Positions 1-7,058 of a DNA stretch of 14,524 bases are shown in pieces (positions within the stretch are counted from its first letter, which is position 1; each line of letters starts with the position of its first letter). The DNA lies in the NCBI GenBank assembly GCA_046757585.1, contig JBHHYR010000090.1:1-14524 (forward strand), read 5' to 3'. Under the pieces are notes generated by a model. The model saw only the letters and a program-made list of their open reading frames with translations, was not told the DNA's origin and ran no database searches. This DNA comes from JBHHYR01 sp046757585 (GTDB lineage: Bacteria > Desulfobacterota > Binatia > HRBIN30). Both the position numbers and the translations under genes were made by a program.

Positions 1-1
1 G

Positions 2-745
2 GCGCACCTCGGCGTCGCCGGTGTGGCGATGACGAACTTCTCGTGGGATTGGATCTATGCCGACTACGTGCGTGACTACCCGGCGTACGGGAACGTCGTC
101 GAGGGTCTGCGCCACTCGTACGGGCGCGCTACGCTGCTCTTGCGGCTTCCGCTGCATGGCGATCTGACGGCGTTCCAGCACGTTCGCGATATTCCGCTCG
201 TGGCGCGCCGAGCAGCGCGGCCGGCGCACGATGTGCGGCAGCGCCTGCGCCTTCCCGCCGCGGGCCGCGTCGTGCTGCTGTCGTTCGGCGGTATTGGTAT
301 CAGCCTCGCGGCAGTACCGTCGGTCCCGTCTGGCATCACGTGCGTCGCGACGCAGTCCGGCTCGGGTGACGGCCTAACCGCCTCCTGGTGTCGGGTGATA
401 TCCAATGCGGAGATCGCGGCAGCCGGTGTGCGGTACGAAGAACTGGTGGCGGCGTGCGATGCCGTTATGACCAAGCCGGGCTACGGCATCGTCAGCGACT
501 GTATCGCCAACGGCACACCGATGGTGTACACGTCACGCGGCCGCTTCGCGGAGTATGCATGCTTGGTCGAGGGTATCAAAGCGCATCTCCCGCACGCGTT
601 CATCAGCAACGAGGATCTCTACGCGGGCCGCTGGGCGGCGGCGCTCGAGGCGGTTTTCGCACAGCCGCGGCGGCAACCGGTCGTGGACATGAGTGGCGCC
701 GTGGTTGCGGCCGAGGCGCTCCTCGGGTTGCCGGAGGCTCGATAG
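2..745 (+). CDS. MurG-like glycosyltransferase, C-terminal part (5' truncated)
   Basis: The frame is open from the left edge, reading AHLGVAGVAMTNFSWDWIY, so the GTG at 23 is not a real start and the gene begins outside the window. The visible 247 residues resemble the GT-B fold glycosyltransferase-like proteins related to MurG and to the N-terminal half of plant L-arabinokinase. Recognisable blocks are NFSWDWIYADY near the start, a strand-plus-glycine turn VVLLSFGGIG opening the C-terminal Rossmann domain, and KPGYGIVSDCIANGTPMVY followed by SRGRFAEY, which sits where the donor-nucleotide loop lies in MurG. The frame is intact to the TAG at 743. In other genomes such genes often sit beside GHMP sugar kinases; that neighbour would be off the left edge. 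The substrate is unknown, so the family call is firm and the reaction is not. It converges with the DUF488 gene, 75 bases away. Confidence 0.75.
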   Translation, partial: AHLGVAGVAMTNFSWDWIYADYVRDYPAYGNVVEGLRHSYGRATLLLRLPLHGDLTAFQHVRDIPLVARRAARPAHDVRQRLRLPAAGRVVLLSFGGIGISLAAVPSVPSGITCVATQSGSGDGLTASWCRVISNAEIAAAGVRYEELVAACDAVMTKPGYGIVSDCIANGTPMVYTSRGRFAEYACLVEGIKAHLPHAFISNEDLYAGRWAAALEAVFAQPRRQPVVDMSGAVVAAEALLGLPEAR

Positions 746-820
746 GTGTTGGGCGGCACGCGTCACGGCCGGGTCACCGCGAGCGGCTTCGATGTGATTT
801 CGCGACATGCTGGCTGGGCG

Positions 821-1180
821 TTATGAATGCGCGAGATGCGACTCGAGAAATTCCTTGAGGGCGACGGCGTTGTTATGCTCCTGGTCGTTGGCGCCGTACA
901 CGAGCGTCACCTTCCCGTGCCGGACATGCTCGACGAGCTGCGCGACCGCTTCGCCACTTTTCTGGAGTTCCCGGAAGTAACGAGCCCGGAACTTGTTCCA
1001 CTTCGCCGGATCGTGACCGAACCACTTCCGGAGGTCGGAGCTCGGGGCGATCTCTTTGAGCCAGAGATCAATCCGCGCTGAATTCTTGGACACGCCCCGC
1101 GGCCAAAGCCGGTCTACCAGGACCCGGAATCCATCGCCTGAGTCGGCCGGTTCATAGGCGCGCTTCAGCTTGATTACCAT
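821..1180 (-). CDS. DUF488 family protein (YeaO-like)
   Basis: This gene encodes 119 residues on the minus strand. The family signature is clear: LKRAYEP at the N-terminus, VLVDRLWPRGVSK at about residues 20-32, LWLKEIAPS, then WFGHDPAKW and a C-terminal strand VTLVYGAND. DUF488/YeaO proteins are small, widespread and biochemically uncharacterised; the conserved Arg/Trp/His patches suggest a nucleotide or phosphate pocket, but that is only inference. I place the start at the ATG at 1180-1178 because AGGGG lies a few bases upstream and MVIKLKRAYEP matches the usual family N-terminus. An upstream in-frame start at 1228 would add 16 residues that do not look conserved. The gene is divergent from the dodecin gene and convergent with the glycosyltransferase. 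Nothing in the sequence shows its regulation. Confidence 0.85.
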   Translation of the reverse strand: MVIKLKRAYEPADSGDGFRVLVDRLWPRGVSKNSARIDLWLKEIAPSSDLRKWFGHDPAKWNKFRARYFRELQKSGEAVAQLVEHVRHGKVTLVYGANDQEHNNAVALKEFLESHLAHS

Positions 1181-1248
1181 GAGGTTCCCCTCATGCGTGA
1201 AATGCCGTTGCCTGGGCTTCCCGTCCACTTCGTGCCTTCACGGCTTGC

Positions 1249-1277
1249 TTGACTGGTTCCAGGCCCTCCCGTACGGT
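1249..1277 (+). promoter_or_regulatory. Candidate sigma70-type promoter of the dodecin gene
   Basis: TTGACT (1249-1254) matches the -35 consensus at five of six positions and is followed, after exactly 17 bases, by TACGGT (1272-1277), a weak -10 matching three of six. Transcription would start near 1284, just ahead of the GGAGG ribosome binding site at 1289-1293. Spacing and position are good, the -10 is poor; prediction only. Confidence 0.35.
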
Positions 1278-1299
1278 GCGGGCGGCGTGGAGGACTGCC

Positions 1300-1512
1300 A
1301 TGGTCGAGAAGACGATTCAGTTGACGGGCACGTCGGCGAATAGCATCGAGGACGCGGTCAATATCGCAGTGGCGCGCGCTGCCGTCACCATCGATAGCAT
1401 CCGGCGGGTGCGGGTCCTCGATATCAGTGCTGTCATTGAAGAGGGCGCTGTCGCGCAGTGGCGTGTCAAGCTCGATGTGTCGTTCGCCGTGCAGGAGCGA
1501 CTGCATGAGTGA
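1300..1512 (+). CDS. Dodecin-like flavin-binding protein
   Basis: This gene encodes 70 residues, the normal dodecin length. Dodecins form hollow 12-subunit spheres that bind flavins and are thought to store or buffer them in the cytoplasm. Family hallmarks are visible: an N-terminal strand ending in GTS, a helix with IEDAVNIAVARAA, a strand around residues 34-42, and EEGAVAQWRVKLDVSF forming the last strands. The ATG at 1300 is chosen because GGAGG at 1289-1293 is well spaced and MVEKTIQLTGTS matches the family start; an upstream GTG/TTG-type start at 1249 lacks this support. Oddity: bacterial dodecins usually have a tryptophan (in a pattern like I-R-W-V-E-V) that stacks on the isoalloxazine ring. 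Here residue 36 is arginine (SIRRVRV) and the only Trp is residue 58, in the next strand pair. The fold is probably kept; flavin binding is uncertain. Confidence 0.85.
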   Translation: MVEKTIQLTGTSANSIEDAVNIAVARAAVTIDSIRRVRVLDISAVIEEGAVAQWRVKLDVSFAVQERLHE

Positions 1513-1611
1513 CGGCGTGCAGTGGCGGTCGAGAGTGCCGACAACCCGGCAGGGAGTGTGTAACCGACGGCTGGCGATTGCCATGCTGCCCGCCACGCCC
1601 GCCGCTATGCC

Positions 1612-2595
1612 ATGACCGATGTGAAGGTCCGGGAAGTCTACCCGGGGGTGTTCATCGTCCACCTCCCGTTGCCGATGCGCCCGACCATCGTCAACATCAC
1701 CCTTCTGCACAGCCACGATGAATGGGCCGTGGTGGACACGGGCGTCAACACGCCCGAGAGCATTGCCACGTTCGAGGCGGCGCTCCGGCAGGTCGGATGC
1801 GCGCCGGAGCGCATCAGCAAGATCATTTGCACCCATCACCACCCCGATCATTTCGGCACCTCGAAAACGTACAAGGAACGAACCGGCGCCGCCGTGTACC
1901 TGAATCGGTTGGAGTACGAAAGCTGCAAGCAGTACGCACCGCACGGGCGCAGTGAGCAGGCCATCCGGTTCTTTCTGCAGCACGGCATTCCCCTGCAGCG
2001 GTTCGTCAATGTCCCCTCGCCAGGTGAGTTCTGGGCCCAACTGTATGCCCCAGTCACGCCCGACCACTTTATCGACGATGGAGACATCATTCACGTCGGC
2101 GCCTTCGAGATCGAGGTGGTTCATACCCCAGGGCATACGCCGGGGCACTGCGTCTTATACCTGCGGCAGTCGCGCTTGATGATCGTGGGCGATCACCTGT
2201 TACCCAAGATCACGCCGCACGTCGGCGTGTTCCCCGGCGGGCCGCCCAATCCGCTGGCGGACTTCTTGGCGTCGCTGCGCAAGGTGCAGCGCTTCGACGT
2301 TGATTTGGTGCTGCCGGCGCACGGCGGTACGTACACCGATCACCGCCGTCGCGCCGATCGGATCATCCAACATCACCAATACCGCATGCAGGAGATGCGG
2401 GACATCGTCCGCCACCGACCGCGTACCGCTTACGAAGTGGCCAGCCAAGCGTTCGACTTTGACGCCGACAGCCCGTTTACCATCCAGTTCCCCGCAACCT
2501 TCGAGACCCTGGCGCACCTGGAGTTCCTGCGGTCCACCGGCAAGGTGGCGCGTGACGACGCGGGCGAACGAATATTGTACCGAGCGACATCGTAG
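1612..2595 (+). CDS. Metallo-beta-lactamase-fold hydrolase with C-terminal winged-helix domain
   Basis: This gene encodes 327 residues. The zinc-binding motifs of the MBL superfamily are complete: H75-x-H77-x-D79-H80 (THHHPDHFG), H175 in HTPGHTPGH, D194 in VGDHLLP and H237 in LPAHGG. After about residue 245 the chain is helical and ends in a region (DIVRHRPRTAYEVASQAF through HLEFLRSTGKV) that looks like the small winged-helix tail found in LACTB2-type and related MBL proteins. Such enzymes hydrolyse thioesters, phosphodiesters or similar bonds; the glyoxalase-II-like spacing fits a cytoplasmic hydrolase, but the substrate cannot be read from sequence. There is no signal peptide. The ATG at 1612 has no clear Shine-Dalgarno sequence; a GTG at 1621 is an alternative start. 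The dodecin gene lies 99 bases upstream on the same strand, so cotranscription is possible. Confidence 0.85.
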   Translation: MTDVKVREVYPGVFIVHLPLPMRPTIVNITLLHSHDEWAVVDTGVNTPESIATFEAALRQVGCAPERISKIICTHHHPDHFGTSKTYKERTGAAVYLNRLEYESCKQYAPHGRSEQAIRFFLQHGIPLQRFVNVPSPGEFWAQLYAPVTPDHFIDDGDIIHVGAFEIEVVHTPGHTPGHCVLYLRQSRLMIVGDHLLPKITPHVGVFPGGPPNPLADFLASLRKVQRFDVDLVLPAHGGTYTDHRRRADRIIQHHQYRMQEMRDIVRHRPRTAYEVASQAFDFDADSPFTIQFPATFETLAHLEFLRSTGKVARDDAGERILYRATS

Positions 2596-2608
2596 GTCGC
2601 GGTCCCAA

Positions 2609-2629
2609 CTGCTTCTGCCTTCAGAGCAG
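2609..2629. terminator. Hairpin in the convergent gap between MBL hydrolase and peroxiredoxin
   Basis: CTGCT/AGCAG and CTG/CAG form an eight-pair stem with one bulged T (2614) and a CCTT loop. It lies in the 43-base gap between two convergent stop codons, where a bidirectional terminator is expected. There is no strong T-tract on either side, so it may simply be a 3' mRNA stabiliser. Confidence 0.4.
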
Positions 2630-2638
2630 CGAGCTGCC

Positions 2639-3292
2639 TTACACCGTCTTCTTCACGAAGTACCAGTCGGTGACTTCGACACTCTTGTCCTTGGTACGCT
2701 CTTCAGCGCCGGCCGTCGTCACGGGCGGTGGAATGATGACTTTCTGGCCCGGCCGCCAGCCTTCTGGGGTCGCAACGCCTTTGCTCTTGTTGAGCTGCAA
2801 GGCCTGAACGATCCGCAGCACTTCGTCGACGCTACGGCCGTTCGTGAGCGGGTAGTAGATCATCGCCCGGAGCACGCCTTCATCGTCAATGATGAACACG
2901 CAGCGCACTGTTGCGGTGCTACTGGCGCCCGGGTGGATCATGCCGAACCGCTGCGCCACCTTCGTATCCAGGTCCGCGATGAGCGGATACTCGACCTTGA
3001 CACCGAAATGCTGCTCCATGTTGCGGATCCAGGCGATATGCGAGTAGACGCTGTCGACGCTCAGACCAATGAGCTGTGCATTGATCTTCGCGAACTCCGC
3101 TTGCCGGCGGGCGAACTCGCTCAGCTCCGTCGTGCAGACCGGCGTAAAATCTGCGGGATGGGAGAAGAGCACCACCCACTTGCCGCGGTAGTTGGACAGC
3201 TTGATCGGGCCCTGCGTCGACACGGCTTCGAAGTCGGGAGCTGGTTCGTTCAGTCGCGGCAACGAGTGCTGGACCTCTGCTTGCGCTTCCAT
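2639..3292 (-). CDS. 1-Cys peroxiredoxin, Prx6 type (AhpC/TSA family)
   Basis: This gene encodes 217 residues. Peroxiredoxins reduce H2O2 and organic peroxides through a peroxidatic cysteine. The active-site motif P46-ADF-T50-PV-C53 is present and R130, in TVRCVFIIDDEG, is the likely conserved active-site arginine. The long C-terminal extension from about residue 165 (GVATPEGWRPGQKVIIPPP) is characteristic of the Prx6 subfamily. The only other cysteine is C131, next to that arginine; no C-terminal resolving cysteine is seen, so a 1-Cys mechanism with an external thiol reductant is inferred. The start at 3292 is well supported: the minus strand carries GAGGAGG about eight bases upstream. The gene is divergent from the DsbA-type gene across a 229-base gap with a consensus -35 for this gene. 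It is cytoplasmic, with no signal peptide. Confidence 0.93.
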   Translation of the reverse strand: MEAQAEVQHSLPRLNEPAPDFEAVSTQGPIKLSNYRGKWVVLFSHPADFTPVCTTELSEFARRQAEFAKINAQLIGLSVDSVYSHIAWIRNMEQHFGVKVEYPLIADLDTKVAQRFGMIHPGASSTATVRCVFIIDDEGVLRAMIYYPLTNGRSVDEVLRIVQALQLNKSKGVATPEGWRPGQKVIIPPPVTTAGAEERTKDKSVEVTDWYFVKKTV

Positions 3293-3372
3293 GCGTGCAC
3301 CTCCTCGTCTTGACTGCTCGGGCGGTGCGCATCGAGATCCCGCACCCCCCTTGTATCGAATTGGACACCGCT

Positions 3373-3401
3373 ATTTGGCCGCCGCGCCGCGACATTGTCA
3401 A
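3373..3401 (-). promoter_or_regulatory. Candidate promoter of the peroxiredoxin gene
   Basis: On the minus strand a perfect TTGACA lies at 3401-3396. After 17 bases comes CCAAAT (3378-3373), with three of six matches to the -10 consensus; the overlapping CAAATA with an 18-base spacer is an alternative. This would give an untranslated leader of roughly 75 bases. The -35 is convincing, the -10 is weak. Confidence 0.4.
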
Positions 3402-3462
3402 GTGCCGCGGGACGCACGGCCCACGCCGGAATCCGCACTCCGGGCGAGCGATGCGATCCGTG

Positions 3463-3491
3463 TTGAGTCGTGCCGGAGCGCATGCTAACAG
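3463..3491 (+). promoter_or_regulatory. Candidate extended -10 promoter of the DsbA-type gene
   Basis: TTGAGT (3463-3468) is followed after 17 bases by TAACAG (3486-3491), itself preceded by TGC, which makes an extended -10 (TGn). The ribosome binding site GGGAGGGAG follows about 15-20 bases later. Position and spacing fit the gene starting at 3522; prediction by eye. Confidence 0.4.
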
Positions 3492-3521
3492 ACTCGCGAG
3501 CTACGGAAGGGAGGGAGCTTT

Positions 3522-4385
3522 ATGACGCGGAATGGCATGGTTTTCGTTACGGTCCTTGCCTTGCTGTCTTGTGCGGGATGGTTGCGCGCACCGGCGAGGG
3601 CGGGGAACGACGCGGCCACGAAGAAGCTGGTCGAGTACTACCGGCGCAAGGCGAATGTGCCCCCGAGTGCCCAGGTGCAGGTCAAGAATCTCCGAGCATC
3701 GAAGATCAAAGGGGCCAAGTACGGGACGCTCGCGGTTGGCGGGCGGAACGTTGACTTCCTTCTCTCCACGGACGGGCGCTATGCAGTCTTCGGCGAATTG
3801 GAAGATCTCAACGTGGATCCGTTTGCCGCCGTGATGAAGAAGATTTCGTTGAAGGGGAAACCCCAGAAGGGGCCGGCTGACGCGAAAGTCACCATCGTCG
3901 AGTACTCTGACTTCCAGTGTCCCTACTGTTCACGCGGCTATCATACGATGGAGAATCAGGTCCTGAAGGAGTACGGCGACAAGGTCCGTTTCGTCTACAA
4001 GAACTTCCCCCTTCCGATGCACCCCTGGGCGCAGTCGGCGGCCGTGGCCAGCGAGTGCGCGCTGCAACAGAAGCAAGAGGCCTTCTGGAAGCTGTACGAC
4101 TTCTACTTCCAGAATCAGCGCAAGATCACGCTGCAAAATCTGAAGGAGAAATCTCTCGCTGCCCTCGATGGTGCCGGTCTGGACGCCACGAAATTTACCG
4201 ACTGCGTCGATAACAACAGAACCTTGGATCAGGTGAAAGCAGACCAGGCCGAAGGGGCCCGAGTCGGCGTGCGGGGCACGCCCGCATTCATCATCAATGG
4301 ACGGTTGGTGAGCGGTGCCCAGCCATTCACCAACTTCAAAGCGGTGATCGACGACGAGTTGGCACGAGCTGATAAGAGTTCCTAA
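3522..4385 (+). CDS. Secreted DsbA-family thiol:disulfide oxidoreductase
   Basis: This gene encodes 287 residues. The N-terminus has a short basic start, a hydrophobic stretch (about residues 6-20) and AXA-type cleavage at A25-R26-A27, so export to the periplasm is expected; LLSC ending at C17 is a poor lipobox and a lipoprotein cannot be excluded. Residues 30-110 form a small extra N-terminal domain. The thioredoxin fold follows, with the redox motif C133-P-Y-C136 in YSDFQCPYC and the cis-proline loop G-T-P254-A-F. The inserted helical domain carries C179 and C228, placed where many DsbA-like proteins of the Thioredoxin_4 type have a second, structural pair. It may oxidise, isomerise or reduce periplasmic cysteines; the CPYC motif alone does not decide. 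The ATG at 3522 has a strong GGGAGGGAG upstream. The nitronate monooxygenase gene follows after 65 bases. Confidence 0.88.
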   Translation: MTRNGMVFVTVLALLSCAGWLRAPARAGNDAATKKLVEYYRRKANVPPSAQVQVKNLRASKIKGAKYGTLAVGGRNVDFLLSTDGRYAVFGELEDLNVDPFAAVMKKISLKGKPQKGPADAKVTIVEYSDFQCPYCSRGYHTMENQVLKEYGDKVRFVYKNFPLPMHPWAQSAAVASECALQQKQEAFWKLYDFYFQNQRKITLQNLKEKSLAALDGAGLDATKFTDCVDNNRTLDQVKADQAEGARVGVRGTPAFIINGRLVSGAQPFTNFKAVIDDELARADKSS

Positions 4386-4450
4386 CGGCTAACGGAAGTG
4401 GGGGGCCTCGAATCTTGGAGAGCCGCCCGTTTCCAACTGCGAGGCGTCCC

Positions 4451-5422
4451 ATGCTCAAAACGCCCATCTGTGATCTCCTGGGCATCCAGTATCCCATCGT
4501 ATTGTCGGGTATGGGCGGGGTCTCATTGCACAAGCTGGTGGCGGCGGTATCGAATGCCGGCGGCTTGGGTGTCATCGGCGCCGCTACCCTGGATGCCGAC
4601 AGGTTGCGCCAGGAAATTCGCCAGACCAGAGAACGCACCGACAAGCCGTTTGCCGTCGACCTGCTCGCACCGATTCCGGACATGATTCGGCCGCAGATGC
4701 AGGTCGTCTTCGAGGAAGGCGTCAAGATCTTCGTGGCTGGCCTTGCCGTGCCGCAGGAGTTCATTGCCGAGATGCACGAGCGGGGCATGATCGTGGTAGT
4801 GATGATTGGAAAGGTACGCCACGCGGTCAAGTCGCAGGAAGCGGGGGCGGATATCGTTGCTGCGCAGGGTACCGAGGCTGGTGGACATACCGGCGAAATC
4901 GGGGGATTGGCGTTGGTGCCGCAAGTCGTCGATGCGGTGGATATCCCGGTGCTTGCTGCTGGTGGCATCGCCGACGGCCGGGGACTCGTCGCTGCCCTGG
5001 CCCTAGGCGCTCAAGGCGTTGTGGTCGGTACCCGCTTCATCGCCACGCCTGAAGCGCAAGCGGCGCCGCAGTATCGCGAGGCGATCTTGCAGAGTCGGGA
5101 GGCCGATACCATCCGCACGCGCTGCTACACGGGCAAACCGGCACGCACGATTCGCAATCCGTACAACGAAGCGTGGGAGCGCCGGGCCGATCAGATCAAG
5201 CCTTTTCCGCTTCAGGCCGCCTATTCCTTCCAGCAGGGCGTCATGGACTACATGGGGATCATGGGCGGCGCCGATCCGGCGCGCAGCTTCATGCCAGCCG
5301 GCCAAGGCATGGGGCTGATCCGAGACATCAAGCCGGCGGCGGTGGTGCTCGCGGACATCGTGCGGGAAGCCGAAGCGGTGCTCGCGAGCCCTGTCTTTGC
5401 GCCCAACGGCTGTCATGCGTGA
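4451..5422 (+). CDS. Nitronate monooxygenase (2-nitropropane dioxygenase family)
   Basis: This gene encodes 323 residues. It is an FMN-dependent TIM-barrel enzyme of the NMO family, which oxidises toxic alkyl nitronates such as propionate 3-nitronate. Visible family blocks are LLGIQYPIVLSGMGG at the N-terminus, AAVSNAGGLGVIG, PFAVDLLAP on the second strand, the active-site loop GTEAGGHTGE with the probable catalytic base H146, and the FMN phosphate-binding segments PVLAAGGIADGRGL and GVVVGTRFIAT. The C-terminal region (TGKPARTIRNPYN) is also typical. The ATG at 4451 has GAGG nine bases ahead; a TTG 36 bases upstream would add unconserved residues and was not used. Many annotated NMO proteins are related flavin oxidoreductases with other substrates, so substrate is inferred. 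It is cytoplasmic and possibly cotranscribed with the upstream DsbA-type gene. Confidence 0.88.
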   Translation: MLKTPICDLLGIQYPIVLSGMGGVSLHKLVAAVSNAGGLGVIGAATLDADRLRQEIRQTRERTDKPFAVDLLAPIPDMIRPQMQVVFEEGVKIFVAGLAVPQEFIAEMHERGMIVVVMIGKVRHAVKSQEAGADIVAAQGTEAGGHTGEIGGLALVPQVVDAVDIPVLAAGGIADGRGLVAALALGAQGVVVGTRFIATPEAQAAPQYREAILQSREADTIRTRCYTGKPARTIRNPYNEAWERRADQIKPFPLQAAYSFQQGVMDYMGIMGGADPARSFMPAGQGMGLIRDIKPAAVVLADIVREAEAVLASPVFAPNGCHA

Positions 5423-5487
5423 GTGACGCGCTGGCCGCTGCCTCGAAGGTCGAGCCGGCGGCCAGGCTCCCGAGGCCCCCCACGCGC

Positions 5488-5531
5488 CATGCCCGGGCAG
5501 CCTCTTCCTGCGACAGCGGGGACCGGGCATG
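5488..5531. terminator. Nine-base inverted repeat in the convergent gap after the nitronate monooxygenase gene
   Basis: CATGCCCGG (5488-5496) and CCGGGCATG (5523-5531) are perfect complements separated by 26 bases. The loop itself contains GCAG/CTGC (5497-5500 with 5508-5511), so a branched hairpin is possible. It lies in the 192-base gap between two convergent genes and may act as a bidirectional terminator, although no T-tract follows. The same gap also holds the self-complementary ATGCATGCAT at 5559-5568. No gene is visible in the gap. Confidence 0.4.
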
Positions 5532-5614
5532 CAGGTGCCGATTCAAAAGATGCCCGTCATGCATGCATTCCCGCCCTTCGTTTTCGGGGGCACGCACCAG
5601 TGGCACGCCGCCGT

Positions 5615-6673
5615 CTATCCGGCTGTGCGGTACTGTTCCTGGTAAATGCGAATGAATGCGACCAGGATTGCGATGACCGCTGGTGCGAGAAAGACACCGA
5701 GAAATCCGTAGGCCTGCAGGCCGCCCAGAATACCGAAGAACAGGAGAATGGTGGGGATCTCGGTGCGCCCTCCTATGATGAGGGGGCGCAGGAGATTGTC
5801 GACCGTGCCCACGACTAGCGTGCCCCACAGGATCAGTAGCAGCGCCCGCCCTATCGAGCCAATGATTCCGAGGTACACGGCAACGAGCCCCCACACCACC
5901 GGTGCTCCGAAGGGCAACAAGGAGAAGAACGCCGCGGCACAGCCGAGAAAGACTGCGAATGGGACGCCAAGCGCCCAAAAGCCCAGCCCCGCGAGCAGGC
6001 CCTGCGCAGCGGCAGTCGCGAGCGTGCCGTAAACCACCGCTGAGAGGGTGTCGTACAAGCGGCTGAACACCATGTCCTTATGCTGTGCCTCCATCGGCAA
6101 CAGGTTGCGCACGCCTGCGATCATGCGAGACCCGTCGCGAAAGAAGAAGAACAACGCAAACGTGGTGAGGAAGAAATCCATCACGAAGGTCGCCAGGTTC
6201 TTGGCGACGCCGGTTGCCTGCGACATGAGGAAGGCGCTGACGGCGTTCGTGGCTTTCAGTGCGATGCCGGCGATATCCACATTCCACGCCTCGAGTACGG
6301 GCAGCAGAATTTCCCATGCCCGTCCCGGCGTGGAAGCTTGCAGGCGCCCGAGGAAGCCCTGCAATTGATCGCCCCGCAGGACCTTGGTGCTGTGCTGGTA
6401 GAGCGCGACGGATTCGTTGGCCAACAGGATGCTGAGCAACACCATGGGTACGATCACCACCAGGATGACAAGCGTCGTGAAGATGAACGCCGCTAGGCTC
6501 CTCCGCCCTTTCAGAAGCCGCGTGACGCGGACGTGCAGGGGATAGAAAACGAGCGCTATCAGGCCGGCCCAGGTGAGTGGCACCAGGAATCCGCGGAACA
6601 TGCGGTAGAATTGATACAGAAGAAGCAGGAAGACAGCGAAGAAGAACGCCGCGAAAAGCTGCTGGCGGGTCAT
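5615..6673 (-). CDS. AI-2E family transporter (PF01594-type membrane protein)
   Basis: The minus-strand product is 352 residues and strongly hydrophobic, with about seven to eight membrane segments: two N-terminal helices (residues 5-22 and 28-47), a third around 60-85, a long soluble stretch of about 110 residues, then a helix at MDFFLTTFALFFFFRDGSRM and four or five C-terminal helices. The block DNLLRPLIIGGRTEIPTIL, followed by FFGILGGLQAYG, is diagnostic for the family. Members include the AI-2 exporter TqsA, PerM, and sodium/proton antiporter-like proteins, so the substrate is unknown and the name should not be read as quorum sensing. I start at 6673 because MTRQQLFAAFF matches the family N-terminus; the frame stays open to 6904, but the extra 77 residues are proline/arginine-rich and look non-coding. 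No good ribosome binding site is visible for any start. It is divergent from tRNA-Val/thrS. Confidence 0.88.
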   Translation of the reverse strand: MTRQQLFAAFFFAVFLLLLYQFYRMFRGFLVPLTWAGLIALVFYPLHVRVTRLLKGRRSLAAFIFTTLVILVVIVPMVLLSILLANESVALYQHSTKVLRGDQLQGFLGRLQASTPGRAWEILLPVLEAWNVDIAGIALKATNAVSAFLMSQATGVAKNLATFVMDFFLTTFALFFFFRDGSRMIAGVRNLLPMEAQHKDMVFSRLYDTLSAVVYGTLATAAAQGLLAGLGFWALGVPFAVFLGCAAAFFSLLPFGAPVVWGLVAVYLGIIGSIGRALLLILWGTLVVGTVDNLLRPLIIGGRTEIPTILLFFGILGGLQAYGFLGVFLAPAVIAILVAFIRIYQEQYRTAG

Positions 6674-6792
6674 TGGCCGCAGCACGCTAACAACATGGCT
6701 CGGCGGAGGCAATCGGCCCGCCGTACCCGGCTGGGGCATCGATTCACAGCCAGGGGCTGTCTGAGCGGACCGTCCCTGCAGGTGCCCGTTCC

Positions 6793-6827
6793 TTGACGGT
6801 CTGAACCGAAGTTGGTACGTGATACCA
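6793..6827 (+). promoter_or_regulatory. Possible promoter/operator region for the tRNA-Val-thrS cluster
   Basis: TTGACG (6793-6798) resembles a -35 box. After a 17-base spacer comes TACGTG, a poor -10, lying within an inverted repeat TGGTA-cgtga-TACCA (6813-6827). The element is upstream of the tRNA and in the gap divergent from the AI-2E gene. The assignment is weak; the rest of the 225-base gap shows no gene. Confidence 0.22.
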
Positions 6828-6898
6828 TCTTCGATGCTTGCCTTGCTTTGATTGCGCATAGGTGAAACGGGTGTGAGAGCGGACGGGGCGCGGCACGC

Positions 6899-6973
6899 AG
6901 GCACGTAGCTCAGTGGGAGAGCGCTTCCTTGACGCGGAAGAGGTCGGCGGTTCGATCCCGCCCGTGCCTACCA
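6899..6973 (+). tRNA. tRNA-Val (anticodon GAC)
   Basis: A complete cloverleaf can be folded by eye. The acceptor stem AGGCACG pairs with CGTGCCT (6963-6969), followed by discriminator A and an encoded CCA (6971-6973). The D stem is GCTC/GAGC, the anticodon stem CTTCC/GGAAG with loop TTGACGC, and the T stem GGCGG/CCGCC with loop TTCGATC. The anticodon GAC is at 6931-6933 and reads GUC/GUU, so valine. It lies 85 bases before thrS on the same strand and may be cotranscribed with it. Confidence 0.95.
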
Positions 6974-7058
6974 GTCCTCCCGGCGCTCGCCGCGGCTCGC
7001 CCCGCCAGCCGGCACGGAGCAGGGGGGCTCGTAGAAGGGATGTGAGTGGTTCAGCGCC

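Noticed and set aside
1174..2148. Long minus-strand open frame (324 codons) across the MBL hydrolase gene
   Set aside because: It is antisense to a complete MBL protein with all zinc ligands, has no family motifs and is arginine/aspartate-rich, as antisense frames in GC-rich DNA are.
2300..3313. Plus-strand open frame (337 codons) spanning the MBL 3' end and the peroxiredoxin gene
   Set aside because: It runs antisense to the peroxiredoxin, which has a strong ribosome binding site and a full active site; the product has no recognisable domain.
5559..5568. Palindrome ATGCATGCAT as an operator
   Set aside because: It is short, lies between two convergent gene ends rather than at a promoter, and occurs by chance easily.
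6674..6904. N-terminal extension of the AI-2E protein by 77 residues
   Set aside because: The extra residues are unlike a membrane protein N-terminus, lie over the divergent gap and the first bases of tRNA-Val, and MTRQQLF is the expected family start.
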